Notes under the pieces: generated by a model
The model's input: only the letters and a program-made list of their open reading frames with translations
The model's database searches: none
Told to the model about the DNA's origin: nothing
Assembly (NCBI RefSeq): GCF_013003915.1
Contig: NZ_JABAIV010000001.1
Coordinates: 744,001 to 808,000, forward strand
DNA: 64,000 nucleotides
Reading direction: 5' to 3'
From: Telluria aromaticivorans
Lineage (GTDB): Bacteria > Pseudomonadota > Gammaproteobacteria > Burkholderiales > Burkholderiaceae_D
Translations under genes and position numbers: made by a program
Part shown: positions 1 through 9,188 of the stretch, one piece after another
Position numbering within the stretch: position 1 is the first letter of the stretch
Layout of the letters: each line of letters starts with the position of its first letter

Positions 1-384
1 CTGCCCGCGCCGCAGTTCCGACTCGTGGTGGCGGATGGCGTCGAGGCGCAGCTGCATCATCTTGGCGACGCGCCGGTCGAGGTTGCGCATTGCGGCGTGC
101 ACGCGTTCGAGCTGCGGCCGGCTGTGGACCAGCTCGGCCGCGCTCAGGCGCAGTTCGGAAAATTCGGAAGACAGGATGAAGGCGACGGCGGCTTCTTCGT
201 CGCCGTCCAGGTGCTTGAGCTGTTCGGCCTGCTGCTCGCGCGGCGTCGGCGCAGCGGCGGTCCCTCCCGGCGGGGTGGACCGGCCGGACTGGCCGGGCTG
301 GGCCGGCTTACCGCCCGGTTCCCCGGCGGAAGTGCCGGGCGCCGGGTTGTCGCCACCTTGCCGTTTGAACAGGAATTCGAACAT
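1..384 (-). CDS. DUF349 domain protein, N-terminal part
   Basis: The gene runs off the left edge, so only the first 128 codons are seen. The ATG at 384 gives a protein starting MFEFLFKR, followed by a Gly/Pro/Ala-rich linker (about residues 10-50) and a helical, charged region with Ala/Glu/Arg heptads and many Gln and His. That build is what I know from the N-termini of DUF349 proteins of Oxalobacteraceae, which are long coiled-coil proteins of unknown function. The DUF349 repeats themselves would lie outside the window, so the family call rests on the N-terminus only. Confidence 0.6.
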   Translation of the reverse strand, partial: MFEFLFKRQGGDNPAPGTSAGEPGGKPAQPGQSGRSTPPGGTAAAPTPREQQAEQLKHLDGDEEAAVAFILSSEFSELRLSAAELVHSRPQLERVHAAMRNLDRRVAKMMQLRLDAIRHHESELRRGQ

Positions 385-450
385 GATGAAATCGCACTTC
401 CAAAACCCCCATCATAGCAAAGAACCAAGGCGGCGCCCGTCCGCAGCAGC

Positions 451-1032
451 TCAATGCGTGACGTACAGCGATGCTGCGGCCGAGGCGCTTTGCCTCATGG
501 CATTCCGGGCGGCGGCGCTGCCCGGCAGCGGCGCGGGCGGATAGCTGCGGTTCTCGTGCTGCCAGGCGTCATCGGCCAGCATCTTGTTGGCAATTGCAAA
601 CCACGATTCGCTCGGAATATGGGCGCGGGCCACCGGGAACAGCTCGCGCTCTTCGCGGTCGAGGCGTTCAAGCAGCAGCGTGCAGCAGCGCTCAAGGGCG
701 GCGCCGAACGACTTGTCCTGCACGGCAGCCGCCGCATGGGCGTCGGCCCTGGCCTCGATGGCCGCCATGGTCAGCGCGTCGAGCTCGGCAAGCAGCACTG
801 GGGCAAGGCCGGCGCGGCGCAGGGCCGGCACCACGAACTTGTCGAGCTTGCGCCAGTAGCAATTATCGAAGGCCACGCGCAAGGCGTCGCGGGCCAGCTC
901 GAACTGGCGCGGCGTGGGCGCGGCGTACTGCGAGGCGGCGGGGTGCCAGCGTTCCAGCAGCGATTGCAGGGCCATGCGTGCGCTTGCCTGCTCGATCGAC
1001 AAGGCCACCAGCGTATAGGTTGACGTTAACAT
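451..1032 (-). CDS. Hemerythrin-like (HHE) helical protein, degenerate
   Basis: A 193-residue all-helical protein. The segment around residues 125-140 (LDREERELFP) is the typical fourth-helix signature of hemerythrin HHE domains, which normally bind a di-iron centre with five His and two acidic residues. Here most expected His are absent: the helix-one position reads ERWHPAA, the middle His pair is reduced to ADAHAAA, and the His usually preceding LDREE is replaced by Arg or Leu. It may therefore fold like hemerythrin without binding oxygen or iron. It stands alone, downstream of ycaQ on the same strand but separated by 230 bp containing a hairpin. The ATG at 1032 was taken because the sequence MLTSTYTLVALSIEQ leads straight into the first helix. 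Confidence 0.6.
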   Translation of the reverse strand: MLTSTYTLVALSIEQASARMALQSLLERWHPAASQYAAPTPRQFELARDALRVAFDNCYWRKLDKFVVPALRRAGLAPVLLAELDALTMAAIEARADAHAAAAVQDKSFGAALERCCTLLLERLDREERELFPVARAHIPSESWFAIANKMLADDAWQHENRSYPPAPLPGSAAARNAMRQSASAAASLYVTH

Positions 1033-1182
1033 CCAGGTCTCCTCTCAGAATGCCGCCGCCAGCACGTGGTCCTCTTCGGGGCCGCATTGCGTTCGCTGGG
1101 GAAGCTTTGTTTGTGGCAGGCGCGCAGTATTTTTTGTTATCGCTGGCCTGTGGGATCTCGTAGTGTAGAGAGATGTCCCACA

Positions 1183-1208
1183 CCGGGTTTGAGATGGCGC
1201 AAACCCGG
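1183..1208. other. Inverted repeat between ycaQ and the hemerythrin-like gene
   Basis: CCGGGTTT at 1183-1190 is complementary to AAACCCGG at 1201-1208, with a 10-nt loop. It lies about 55 nt past the ycaQ stop and about 150 nt before the hemerythrin-like start. No T-run follows on the minus strand, so it is not a clear intrinsic terminator. It could act as an RNA-stabilising 3' hairpin. Confidence 0.35.
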
Positions 1209-1262
1209 ACCGGTGGACTTTGGAGACTTTTTAGTAGTCGCGATGTCCAAATACGATCGGCC

Positions 1263-2504
1263 TCAAGCGACGTTTCGGACCGCCTGCAGCGATGCCAGGG
1301 CGGCCCCCAGCCGTACACCGAACTCTGCCGGCAAGGCATGGGTAATCCGCACTTCCGGACAGCCGTGCCAACGGGCACAAGCTTGTATCGCGGCCGCAAG
1401 GTCGTCCACCAACCGGTCGCTGGTGCGCACGCCCGGCTCGAGCACGATGCTGCGCAACTCGAACTCGCCGGCCTTGCGGTGCGCCTTGGCATCGACCCGG
1501 CCGACCAGGGCGCCGCGGCGCAGGATGGGCAGCGTGAAATAACCGTAGGTGCGCTTGTGCGCCGGCGTATAGCATTCCAGGCGGTAATCGAACCCGAACA
1601 GTTCGAGCGCGCGGCGGCGGTCCCAGACGATCGGATCGAAGGGCGACAGCAGGGTCGTCAGGCTCGGCGCCAGCTTGCCCGCGGCTGCCTGCTGCGCCAG
1701 CCCCGCGTGGTCGGGGTGGATATAGACCGGCTCGTCCCAGCCGGCAACGCGGGCGCGCAGCAGTAGCCCTTCGTCGGCCAGCGCCGCCGGGTCGGGATGC
1801 GGGCGCCGGGTCCGGTGGTAATCGGGAATCCACGATGCCTTCGCCACGCCGAGCGCGCGCACCGCCTGCAACACGAAGCTGCGGCGGACCTCGCCCAGGA
1901 CCGGCATGCGGCTGTCGTGCCATTCCGGGTGCACGCGCTCGGCCAGGTCGTAGATGCGCTGGAAGTTGTGGCGCCGCGCAATCATCAGCTGGCCGGCCGT
2001 GAACAGCACTTCCAGGCTGCGCTTTTCCGGCTTCCACTCCCACCAGCCGGCGCCCTTGCCCTCGCTGCGCTCGAAATCCGACGAGCGCACCGGGCCATTG
2101 GCGCGCACGTGCTCCAGCAGCGTCGCGACCTGGTCCGCGCGTTCACGCATCCAGGTGGCCGAATACTTCCAGCCCATTGCTTCCGGGTCGAGCATGCGGT
2201 GGCGGTACAGGCCATAGTCCTCGATCGGCAGGAAGCAGGCCTCGTGCGCCCAGTACTCGAACAGGCTGCCTTCGGCCAGCAGTTCGTCCAGCCAGGCCGG
2301 CTGGTAGTCGCCCAGCCGGCTCCACAGCACCAGGTAGGGGCTGCGTGCGACGACGCTGATGGTATCGATCTGCAACATGCCCATGCGCCGGATCGCAGCC
2401 AGCACGTCGGCCTTGGCGGCGCGCCGGCGGCGCGGGGCCAGCATGTCCTGGGCAGCAAGGTGCAGGGCGCGGGCGGCGCCGGGTGACAGCGAGATCGGGT
2501 TCAT
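1263..2504 (-). CDS. ycaQ: YcaQ-type crosslink DNA glycosylase (winged-helix, AlkZ-like)
   Basis: A 413-residue protein of the HTH_42/AlkZ-YcaQ family. Known members are cytoplasmic glycosylases that excise N7-alkylguanine and unhook interstrand crosslinks. The N-terminus has a winged-helix segment (AAKADVLAAIRRMGMLQIDT), and residues LQIDTI contain the Gln-hydrophobic-Asp catalytic motif that separates YcaQ from the Gln-x-Gln AlkZ branch. Further family blocks are EYWAHEACFLP and the C-terminal LGALVGRVDAKAHR-like strand. The open frame extends upstream to 2777, but the ATG at 2504 (MNPISLSPGAARAL) fits the family N-terminus; the extension would overlap sbcD on the other strand. It is transcribed divergently from sbcDC, another DNA-end repair system. 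Confidence 0.82.
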   Translation of the reverse strand: MNPISLSPGAARALHLAAQDMLAPRRRRAAKADVLAAIRRMGMLQIDTISVVARSPYLVLWSRLGDYQPAWLDELLAEGSLFEYWAHEACFLPIEDYGLYRHRMLDPEAMGWKYSATWMRERADQVATLLEHVRANGPVRSSDFERSEGKGAGWWEWKPEKRSLEVLFTAGQLMIARRHNFQRIYDLAERVHPEWHDSRMPVLGEVRRSFVLQAVRALGVAKASWIPDYHRTRRPHPDPAALADEGLLLRARVAGWDEPVYIHPDHAGLAQQAAAGKLAPSLTTLLSPFDPIVWDRRRALELFGFDYRLECYTPAHKRTYGYFTLPILRRGALVGRVDAKAHRKAGEFELRSIVLEPGVRTSDRLVDDLAAAIQACARWHGCPEVRITHALPAEFGVRLGAALASLQAVRNVA

Positions 2505-2616
2505 TTGACTATTCTCATAACAGATCAATACTACTGTAAAAATACACAGTATTCCTTGGGCCGGGTGACGAGTCTGCGATATAGTAGGCGCCAACCTCGA
2601 ACTTTCCATTTTAACC

Positions 2617-3870
2617 ATGCGGCTGCTGCACACCTCCGACTGGCACCTTGGCCAGACCCTGCACAATTTCGACCGGACCCATGAGCATGGGTGCTTCCTC
2701 GACTGGCTCGTCGCCACCCTGGTGGCCGAGGAGATCGACGTGCTGCTGATCGCCGGCGACATCTTCGACAACGCCAACCCGTCGGCCGCCGCGCACCGCC
2801 AGCTCTACCGTTTCCTGCAGCAGGCCAAGGCCAGGGTGCCCCACCTGCAGGTGGTTGTCATTGCCGGCAACCACGATTCGCCGGGCCGGCTGGAAGCGCC
2901 GACGCCGCTGCTCGAAGCGCACGGCACCATCGTGGTCGGCAACGTCGGCCGCACACCGGAGGGCGGCATCGACCTCGACCGCCTGCTGGTGCCGCTGCGC
3001 GGCCGCGACGGCGCCGTGCGCGCCTGGTGCCTGGCGGTGCCCTTCCTGCGTCCCGGCGACGTGCCGCGCGCGGTGGCAGAAGACGACACACTGGCACTCG
3101 ACCCCTACCTGAACGGCACCGCCCTGCTCTACCGCCAGGCCTTCGCACTGGCCCAGTCGCGCTGCGCGGCGGGCGAAGCCATCATCGCCATGGGCCATTG
3201 CCACATGGTGGACGGAAAGGCTTCGCAGGATTCCGAGCGCCGCATCGTCATCGGCGGCACCGAAGCCTTGCCCGCAACCATGTTCGACCCGGCGGTCGCC
3301 TATGTGGCGCTGGGCCACCTGCACCTGGCCCAGCGCGTCGGCGGCCACGAACACCGGCGCTATTCCGGCAGCCCGCTGCCCCTGTCGTTCTCCGAAGTGG
3401 GCTACCAGCACCAGGTGCTGCGCATCGACCTCGACGGGCCGGCGGTCGCCTCGGTGACCCCGCTGTTCGTGCCGCGCGCGGTGGAGTTGCTGCGCGTGCC
3501 GCCCAAGCCGGCGCCACTCGACGAAGTACTCGCCCTGCTGGAGGCACTCGACCTGCCCGATGCGCCGCCGCATGCCCAGCCCTTCCTCGAAGTGCGCGTC
3601 CTGCTCGACGGCCCGGAGCCGGGCCTGCGTTCGCGCATCGAAGCCGCGCTGGCCGGCAAGCCGGTGCGCCTGGCCAAGATCGAACCGACCCGCCGCCACG
3701 CCGCGCCCGACAATGCATCTGAGGCCTTGACCCTCGACCAGCTGGCCCAGCTCCAGCCGGACGACATTTTCCGCCGCCTGTGGGCCCAGCGTTTCGGCGA
3801 CGAAGCGCCGCCCGACCAGCTCGCGGCGTTTGCCGAACTCACCCATGCCCTCGGCGGAGACGCGGCATGA
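2617..3870 (+). CDS. sbcD: Exonuclease SbcCD, nuclease subunit D
   Basis: A 417-residue calcineurin-like metallophosphoesterase, the Mre11 homologue that works with SbcC to cut hairpins and blocked DNA ends. The five metal-binding motifs are visible in order: TSDWHLGQT (residues 6-14), GDIFDNANP, GNHDSP, GHCHM and GHLHLAQ. The C-terminal capping domain follows. Length matches the family (about 400 residues). It overlaps sbcC by four bases (ATGA), showing translational coupling. The ATG at 2617 is preceded by a weak ribosome site and lies 112 bp from the divergent ycaQ start, so this short gap must hold both promoters. Confidence 0.95.
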   Translation: MRLLHTSDWHLGQTLHNFDRTHEHGCFLDWLVATLVAEEIDVLLIAGDIFDNANPSAAAHRQLYRFLQQAKARVPHLQVVVIAGNHDSPGRLEAPTPLLEAHGTIVVGNVGRTPEGGIDLDRLLVPLRGRDGAVRAWCLAVPFLRPGDVPRAVAEDDTLALDPYLNGTALLYRQAFALAQSRCAAGEAIIAMGHCHMVDGKASQDSERRIVIGGTEALPATMFDPAVAYVALGHLHLAQRVGGHEHRRYSGSPLPLSFSEVGYQHQVLRIDLDGPAVASVTPLFVPRAVELLRVPPKPAPLDEVLALLEALDLPDAPPHAQPFLEVRVLLDGPEPGLRSRIEAALAGKPVRLAKIEPTRRHAAPDNASEALTLDQLAQLQPDDIFRRLWAQRFGDEAPPDQLAAFAELTHALGGDAA

Positions 3871-6800
3871 GGATCCTGCGCATCAGCGGCAAGAACCTGG
3901 CCTCGCTGGCCGGCGAATTCCAGGTCGACTTCGAAACCGAACCGCTGGCCTCCGCTGGCCTGTTTGCCATCAGCGGCCCTACCGGAGCCGGAAAAAGCAC
4001 CCTGCTCGACGCCCTGTGCCTGGCGCTCTACGACGCCACGCCGCGCCTGCTCAAGCGCGCCGGCAGCCAGTTGCCCGACGTCGGCGGCGACACCATCTCT
4101 GCACTCGACCCGCGCACCCTGTTGCGGCGCGGCGCGGCCGAAGGCTGGGCCGAAGTCGATTTCGCCGGCAACGACGACCTGCGCTACCGCGCGCGCTGGA
4201 GCGTACGGCGCGCATATGGCAAGCCGGGCGGCGCCCTGCAACCGTCCAAGATGACCCTGCACCGCCTGCCGGAACTCGATCCGCTGGGCGGCACCAAGAC
4301 CGAGGTGGCCGCCGAGATCGTCGGCCGCATCGGCCTGTCCTTCGAACAGTTCACGCGCGCCGTGCTGCTGGCGCAGAACGAGTTTTCGGCCTTCCTGAAA
4401 ACCGACGAGAACGAGCGCGGCGAGTTGCTCGAAACGCTTACCGGCACCACCATCTATAGCGAAATCTCGAAGCGCGCCTTCGAGCGCTACCGCGCCGAGC
4501 AGGAACGCACCCGGATGCTCGCTGCGCAGCTGGCCAACCAGGCCCCGCTGCCGGCGGAAGACCGCAGCAAACTCGATGCCGACCGCGTCAATGCCGAGCT
4601 GGCCCTGGAAGCCGTCGACGCACGCCGTTCGGCGCTCGAACACGAGCTGCGCTGGCACCACGAAGCGGCCAAGCTCGAGCGTGGCGAAATCCAGGCCACC
4701 GAAGCGCTGGCGCTGGCGCAGGCGGCGCAGGCCGAGGCTGCCGAACGGCGCCAGCGCCTCGCCACCCTCGATGCGGCACAGCCGGCGCGGCCGATGGTCG
4801 CCGAAGTCACCCGCCTCGAAGGCGAACGCAAGCTGGCCGTGGAATCGGGCGGCAAGCTCGAATCCGGCCTCGCGATCGCACTGGAGGCGCGGCGCCAGGC
4901 CGTACTCGACGTCGATGCCGCGCTGGCCGGGGTCGATGCCGCCGACAACGCCCTGCGCGCCGCGGCGCCGCAACTCGACGGCGCCAAGGCGCTGGACGCC
5001 GCCATCGCGGCGCTGGCCCCCTCGCACGGACAGGCAGCAAGCGCGCTGGAAGCCGCGCGCAACGAGGCGCGCCAGGCACGTGCGGCCCACGCGGCAAAAT
5101 CGGCGGAACACGACAACGCGCGCAAGGGGCGCGATACCGCGGCGGCATGGCTGTCGACCCATGCGCGGCTGGAGCCGATGGCGGTGCAGTGGCCGCGCTG
5201 GGACAAGCTGCTGGCCCAGGCCGCGCAGTCGGTGTCGGCGGAAGCCGCCGCGGCATCGGCGCTGGCCAACGCGAGCCGCCAGGCCCACGAAGCCGCTCAG
5301 CACGAGCAGGCCGCCACGCTGGCACTCGGCGAAGCTACCAGCCGCCTGGGCACGCTCGATGCCGCCCGCCGCGACGCGATGGGGGCGCTCGAATCGAGCG
5401 ATCCGCAGGCGCTGGACGACGAGCGCCAGGCGCTCGATGCGCGCCGCGAGCGTCTTGCTGCCGGCGAAAAGGCCTGGACCGCACTCGTCACGACGCGGCA
5501 GGAATTGCTCCAGGCCGCCGCCGAGCTGGACCGTGTCGACACGGCGCGCGCCGGCGCCAGCCGTCTTCTGGACGAGGCGCGCACTGCCGCGCCGGCCCTG
5601 CTGGCAGCGATGCACCAGGCCGAGAAATCGCTGGGCGCGGCCGAACTCGCCTGCGCATCGAGCGTGGAAGAACTACGCGCCACGCTCGACGACGACACCC
5701 CCTGCCCGGTCTGCGGTTCGCACCAACATCCCTATCGCGACAATGGCCGCGAAGACATGCTGCGCACAATGCTGGCCAACCTGCGCGGCGAAGTCCTCGA
5801 CTGCCGCAAGCGCGTGCGCGACAACGAAGCCGTGCAGGCCACCCAGACCGCCACGCTGGCGGCTGCCGGCGAACGTCTCGGCACCCTGGAGCGCGAACGC
5901 ACGACCCTTGGCAAGCTGGTCGGCGAACTCGAAGCGGAGTGGAATGCGCAGCCGCTGGCTGCCGAAGCCCCGGCCTCCGACATGTCCAGGGCTGACTTAT
6001 TCAATGAGCTGCGCATGGCGTGGTTTGCCGAGTCACGCGATGCCCTGCGCAGCGCACTGGCTGGACTCGACGCGCGCGCGGCCGGCCTGCGCCGCGCGGC
6101 GCAAGCACGCGATGCCGCCCAGGCCGCCTATGACAAAGCCCAGCTGGAGCAGGCACGCCTGCGCCAGGCTGCAGACAGCGCGCGCGAGGCCGGCGCCCGC
6201 CTGCATCTTGAGCTGCGTGCCATGTCGGTGCAACAAGAAGCGCTCGCCGCCCAACTGGCAACCGTGCTGGCCGAACTCGACCCGGTGCTGTCCGGCGCCT
6301 CCGGCGACGGCTGGCAGGACGCATGGAGGCGCAGCCCGGCCACCTGGCGTGTCGACCGCGGCCAGGAAGCCGCGCAATGGCAGGAGCAGACCGTGCTGCA
6401 TACCCGCAGCACCGCCTCGGCCGCAACAATGGAAGCCGAAGCCGCCGGCGCCCTGGAACGAATCGCCCAGGCCGACCGCCACGGCGCGGGGGTCGCCGCC
6501 GAGTTCAACCGCATCGACACCGAACTAAAAGACAAGCGTGCGCAGCGCCTCGCCCTGTGGGAGGGCCGGCCGGTGGCCGAGGTCGAGCGTGAACTGGTCG
6601 CCGCGCTTGCCGCTGCGCGCAACCACCATGCCGCGCGCCAGGCGATCGCCGCCGAAACGGCCCAGCGCGAGGCCAGCGCCCGCACCGCACTGGTCCAGCT
6701 GAACGAGCACATCGCCGCACTCGACAGCGCCGGTGTGCGGGCCGCGACCGCCCTGGCCGACTGGCTGGAAGACTACCGCCGTAACCACTTTGGCCTGGGC

Positions 6801-7655
6801 CTGGCTCCCGTCGAGGACGCCGCGGAGCTCGGCAGGCTGCTGCTCGTGGGCGGCACCTGGCTGGCGCAGGAACGCGCTGCGCTGGGCGCCGTGGACGCGC
6901 AAGTGGGCAGCGCGACCGCCGTGCTGGCCGAACGCCGCGCCCAGCGCGCGCTGCACCGCGAAGGCTTGCCGGAAAGCGGCCTGTCAGCCGATACGGTGGC
7001 TGCCGCCGTCGAAGCGCTCACGGCCGAACGCCGCGCCGCCCACGACCTGGCCACCGAGCTGCGCATGAAATCGGTGCAGGACGACGCCCGGCGCCTGCAG
7101 GCGCAAGCCATGCTGGACGAGATCGAACGCCAGCAGGCGCAGGAGCAGCGCTGGGGCAAGCTGGCCGAGCTGATCGGCTCGAGCGACGGCAAGAAGTTCC
7201 GCAACTACGCCCAGCAATTCACGCTCGACGTGCTGCTCGGCTATGCCAACGCCCACCTCGGGCAACTGGCGCGGCGTTACCGCCTCGAACGCGTCACCCA
7301 CGCCGGCGCCCCCTCGCTGGCACTGATGGTGCGCGACCAGGACATGGGCGGCGAAGTACGCTCGGTCAATTCCCTGTCCGGCGGCGAATCCTTCCTGGTG
7401 TCGCTGGCGCTGGCCCTGGGCCTGGCCTCGCTGTCCTCGAACCGGGTGCGGGTCGAATCGCTGTTCATCGACGAAGGCTTCGGCAGCCTGGATACCGAAA
7501 CCCTGGGCGTCGCCATGGATGCCCTCGACGCGCTGCAGTCGCTGGGCCGCAAGGTCGGCGTGATCTCGCACGTGCAGGAAATGACCGAGCGGATCGCCAC
7601 CAAGGTGCTGGTGCGGCCGGCTGGCGGAGGCAGCAGCGCGGTCGTGGTCGCATGA
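3867..7655 (+). CDS. sbcC: Exonuclease SbcCD, ATPase subunit C
   Basis: A 1262-residue SMC-like ATPase, Rad50 homologue. The N-terminus MRILRISGKNLASLAG leads to Walker A GPTGAGKST (about residues 36-45). Long Ala/Glu/Arg-rich coiled coils flank the zinc hook CPVCGSHQHP near residue 613. The C-terminal head carries the ABC signature LSGGESFLVSLALALG (about 1169) and Walker B LFIDEGFGSLD. It is somewhat longer than the E. coli protein (1048), the extra length lying in the coiled coils. The start ATG overlaps the sbcD stop; the open frame extends 29 codons upstream, but that extension lies inside sbcD in another frame and lacks family similarity. Confidence 0.95.
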   Translation: MRILRISGKNLASLAGEFQVDFETEPLASAGLFAISGPTGAGKSTLLDALCLALYDATPRLLKRAGSQLPDVGGDTISALDPRTLLRRGAAEGWAEVDFAGNDDLRYRARWSVRRAYGKPGGALQPSKMTLHRLPELDPLGGTKTEVAAEIVGRIGLSFEQFTRAVLLAQNEFSAFLKTDENERGELLETLTGTTIYSEISKRAFERYRAEQERTRMLAAQLANQAPLPAEDRSKLDADRVNAELALEAVDARRSALEHELRWHHEAAKLERGEIQATEALALAQAAQAEAAERRQRLATLDAAQPARPMVAEVTRLEGERKLAVESGGKLESGLAIALEARRQAVLDVDAALAGVDAADNALRAAAPQLDGAKALDAAIAALAPSHGQAASALEAARNEARQARAAHAAKSAEHDNARKGRDTAAAWLSTHARLEPMAVQWPRWDKLLAQAAQSVSAEAAAASALANASRQAHEAAQHEQAATLALGEATSRLGTLDAARRDAMGALESSDPQALDDERQALDARRERLAAGEKAWTALVTTRQELLQAAAELDRVDTARAGASRLLDEARTAAPALLAAMHQAEKSLGAAELACASSVEELRATLDDDTPCPVCGSHQHPYRDNGREDMLRTMLANLRGEVLDCRKRVRDNEAVQATQTATLAAAGERLGTLERERTTLGKLVGELEAEWNAQPLAAEAPASDMSRADLFNELRMAWFAESRDALRSALAGLDARAAGLRRAAQARDAAQAAYDKAQLEQARLRQAADSAREAGARLHLELRAMSVQQEALAAQLATVLAELDPVLSGASGDGWQDAWRRSPATWRVDRGQEAAQWQEQTVLHTRSTASAATMEAEAAGALERIAQADRHGAGVAAEFNRIDTELKDKRAQRLALWEGRPVAEVERELVAALAAARNHHAARQAIAAETAQREASARTALVQLNEHIAALDSAGVRAATALADWLEDYRRNHFGLGLAPVEDAAELGRLLLVGGTWLAQERAALGAVDAQVGSATAVLAERRAQRALHREGLPESGLSADTVAAAVEALTAERRAAHDLATELRMKSVQDDARRLQAQAMLDEIERQQAQEQRWGKLAELIGSSDGKKFRNYAQQFTLDVLLGYANAHLGQLARRYRLERVTHAGAPSLALMVRDQDMGGEVRSVNSLSGGESFLVSLALALGLASLSSNRVRVESLFIDEGFGSLDTETLGVAMDALDALQSLGRKVGVISHVQEMTERIATKVLVRPAGGGSSAVVVA

Positions 7656-7716
7656 CAGGCCGGCCTGCAGGCGGGTGTAGAATGCCGCTCTTCCTGAAAC
7701 TTACGATCGAACAAAT

Positions 7717-7926
7717 ATGAAGCCAGCACGTATCCTGACTTTCAAGTGCGCCAAGTGCACCAAACCCGTCAAGGTCTTCCTGCAAAAGGTCTCGGCCTGC
7801 TCGCACATCCAGCCTTACCAGGGCATCTGCGCCTGCGGCGAAGTCAAGCGCCATGCCACCGGCAACCCGGACACGGTGAAGTCCTATATCGAATCAAGCG
7901 ACGGCAACTGGCACCACCATCATTAA
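7717..7926 (+). CDS. Small Cys-rich (zinc-ribbon-like) protein of unknown function
   Basis: A 69-residue protein. FKCAKCTKPVKVF gives a CxxC knuckle at residues 10-13, and GICACGEVKRH gives a second Cys pair at 38-40, so a single zinc-binding fold is plausible. The protein ends in four His residues (NWHHHH), which could add metal affinity. It starts 61 bp after sbcC and ends 10 bp before the methyltransferase gene, so it may be co-transcribed with either. Codon usage is like that of its neighbours. I do not recognise a named family. Confidence 0.65.
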   Translation: MKPARILTFKCAKCTKPVKVFLQKVSACSHIQPYQGICACGEVKRHATGNPDTVKSYIESSDGNWHHHH

Positions 7927-7936
7927 TGGGTCGTCG

Positions 7937-9082
7937 ATGAACCAGATCACATGGCTTGAGGGCGGCACCGAGCACTCGGCGCGCTGGCGTTCCGAAAGCG
8001 GCTGGCCGGCGCCGAAAAAAGTCGTCGCTGCCGACGACACCATGAACGCCGACACGGCCTACCGGCTGGCGCTGGATGGCACCGCCCTGCTCTGGCGCGG
8101 CGACTTCCAGAATGCGCGCCAGCTGCTCAATGCCCTGGTGCGCCGGATCGACCACAAGAGCGAACGCGCGAAGCGCCCGAAGCCGGGCAAGGCCGCGGCC
8201 ACGCCGACCGAGTTGTTCCACCGCCACCGCCTGCAGCAGCTGCAGCGCGCCCGCACCCTGGCCATGCTCCTGATTCCCTTCGACGCCGGCCACACGATCC
8301 CGCTGCGCCGCGCACCAGGCGTGATCGATGCCTGCAATGAAGCCTACGGGCCGGCAGGCGAAGCTTATGTCGCCTCGCTGCGCGAACTACTTGGCCTGAT
8401 CGGCGCCCACGAGTGGCGCCGCAAGGGCGTGCGCATTCCTGCACTGGATGCCAGCATCCACCCTTGGTACGGCGTGTTCTCGCCAGTGCGCGGCGAATAC
8501 GTCGAGCTGGTGGCGCAAGCCCCGCTTCCCCCCCACGGGACAAAGCTCGCCTTCGACATCGGCGCCGGCACCGGCGTGCTGTCGGCGGTGCTGGCCCGCC
8601 GCGGCGTGCAGCGCGTCGTGGCCACCGACATGGATGCGCGCGCCCTGGGGTGTGCGCGCGAGAATATCGCGCGCCTCGGCTTATCAAGCCAGGTCGAGGT
8701 CCATGAGGCCGACCTGTTCCCGGAGGGTCGTGCCCCGCTGGTGGTCTGCAATCCGCCCTGGCTGCCCGGCAAACCCAGTTCGGCCATTGAATACGCGATC
8801 TACGATCCGGACAGCCGCATGCTCAAGGGCTTCCTGGGCGGCCTGGCGGAACACCTGGAACCTGGCGGCGAAGGCTGGCTGGTCCTGTCGGACCTGGCCG
8901 AGCACCTCGGGCTGCGTTCGCGCGAACAGCTGCTTGGCTGGATAGCCGGCGCCGGGCTGGAAGTCGTGGCCCGCCATGACATCCGCCCGACCCACGCGAA
9001 GGCGAGCGACCCGGACGATCCGCTGCACGCGGCGCGTTCGCGCGAAGTCACCTCGCTATGGCGTCTGCGCGCCGCCGGCTAG
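7937..9082 (+). CDS. Class I SAM-dependent methyltransferase (N5-Gln/RlmG-like fold)
   Basis: A 381-residue protein. The C-terminal two thirds are a Rossmann methyltransferase: motif I FDIGAGTGVLSAVLARRG (about residues 210-227), an acidic motif II (VVATDMDARAL), and the substrate-side motif VVCNPPWLPG. NPP-Y/W motifs are typical of enzymes methylating amide or exocyclic nitrogens, such as HemK/PrmB and RlmG/RsmC-type RNA methyltransferases. The first 190 residues are a separate helical region of unknown role containing a Lys/Arg-rich patch (KSERAKRPKPGK) that could bind RNA. Substrate not predictable. It follows the small Cys-rich gene by 10 bp. Confidence 0.75.
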   Translation: MNQITWLEGGTEHSARWRSESGWPAPKKVVAADDTMNADTAYRLALDGTALLWRGDFQNARQLLNALVRRIDHKSERAKRPKPGKAAATPTELFHRHRLQQLQRARTLAMLLIPFDAGHTIPLRRAPGVIDACNEAYGPAGEAYVASLRELLGLIGAHEWRRKGVRIPALDASIHPWYGVFSPVRGEYVELVAQAPLPPHGTKLAFDIGAGTGVLSAVLARRGVQRVVATDMDARALGCARENIARLGLSSQVEVHEADLFPEGRAPLVVCNPPWLPGKPSSAIEYAIYDPDSRMLKGFLGGLAEHLEPGGEGWLVLSDLAEHLGLRSREQLLGWIAGAGLEVVARHDIRPTHAKASDPDDPLHAARSREVTSLWRLRAAG

Positions 9083-9153
9083 CCGACCCGGCTATTTCAG
9101 CCTGTTGCAGGCCCGGAGAAAAACGGGACTGGCAAACCCTGGAAAAGCAAAGT

Positions 9154-9182
9154 TTGCGCGAGAGTCCAAACCCCGCTATAAT
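9154..9182 (+). promoter_or_regulatory. Promoter of initiator tRNA gene
   Basis: A TATAAT box at 9177-9182 lies six bases before the mature tRNA 5' end. A -35-like TTGCGC at 9154-9159 is separated from it by 17 bp. The spacing fits a strong sigma-70 promoter reading into the tRNA. Confidence 0.7.
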
Positions 9183-9188
9183 CTGTTC

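Noticed and set aside
3402-5615. Long open frame on the minus strand opposite sbcD/sbcC (737 codons)
   Set aside because: Arg/Gly/Ala/Gln-rich shadow of a GC-rich gene; it lies antisense to clear sbcDC motifs and shows no domain.
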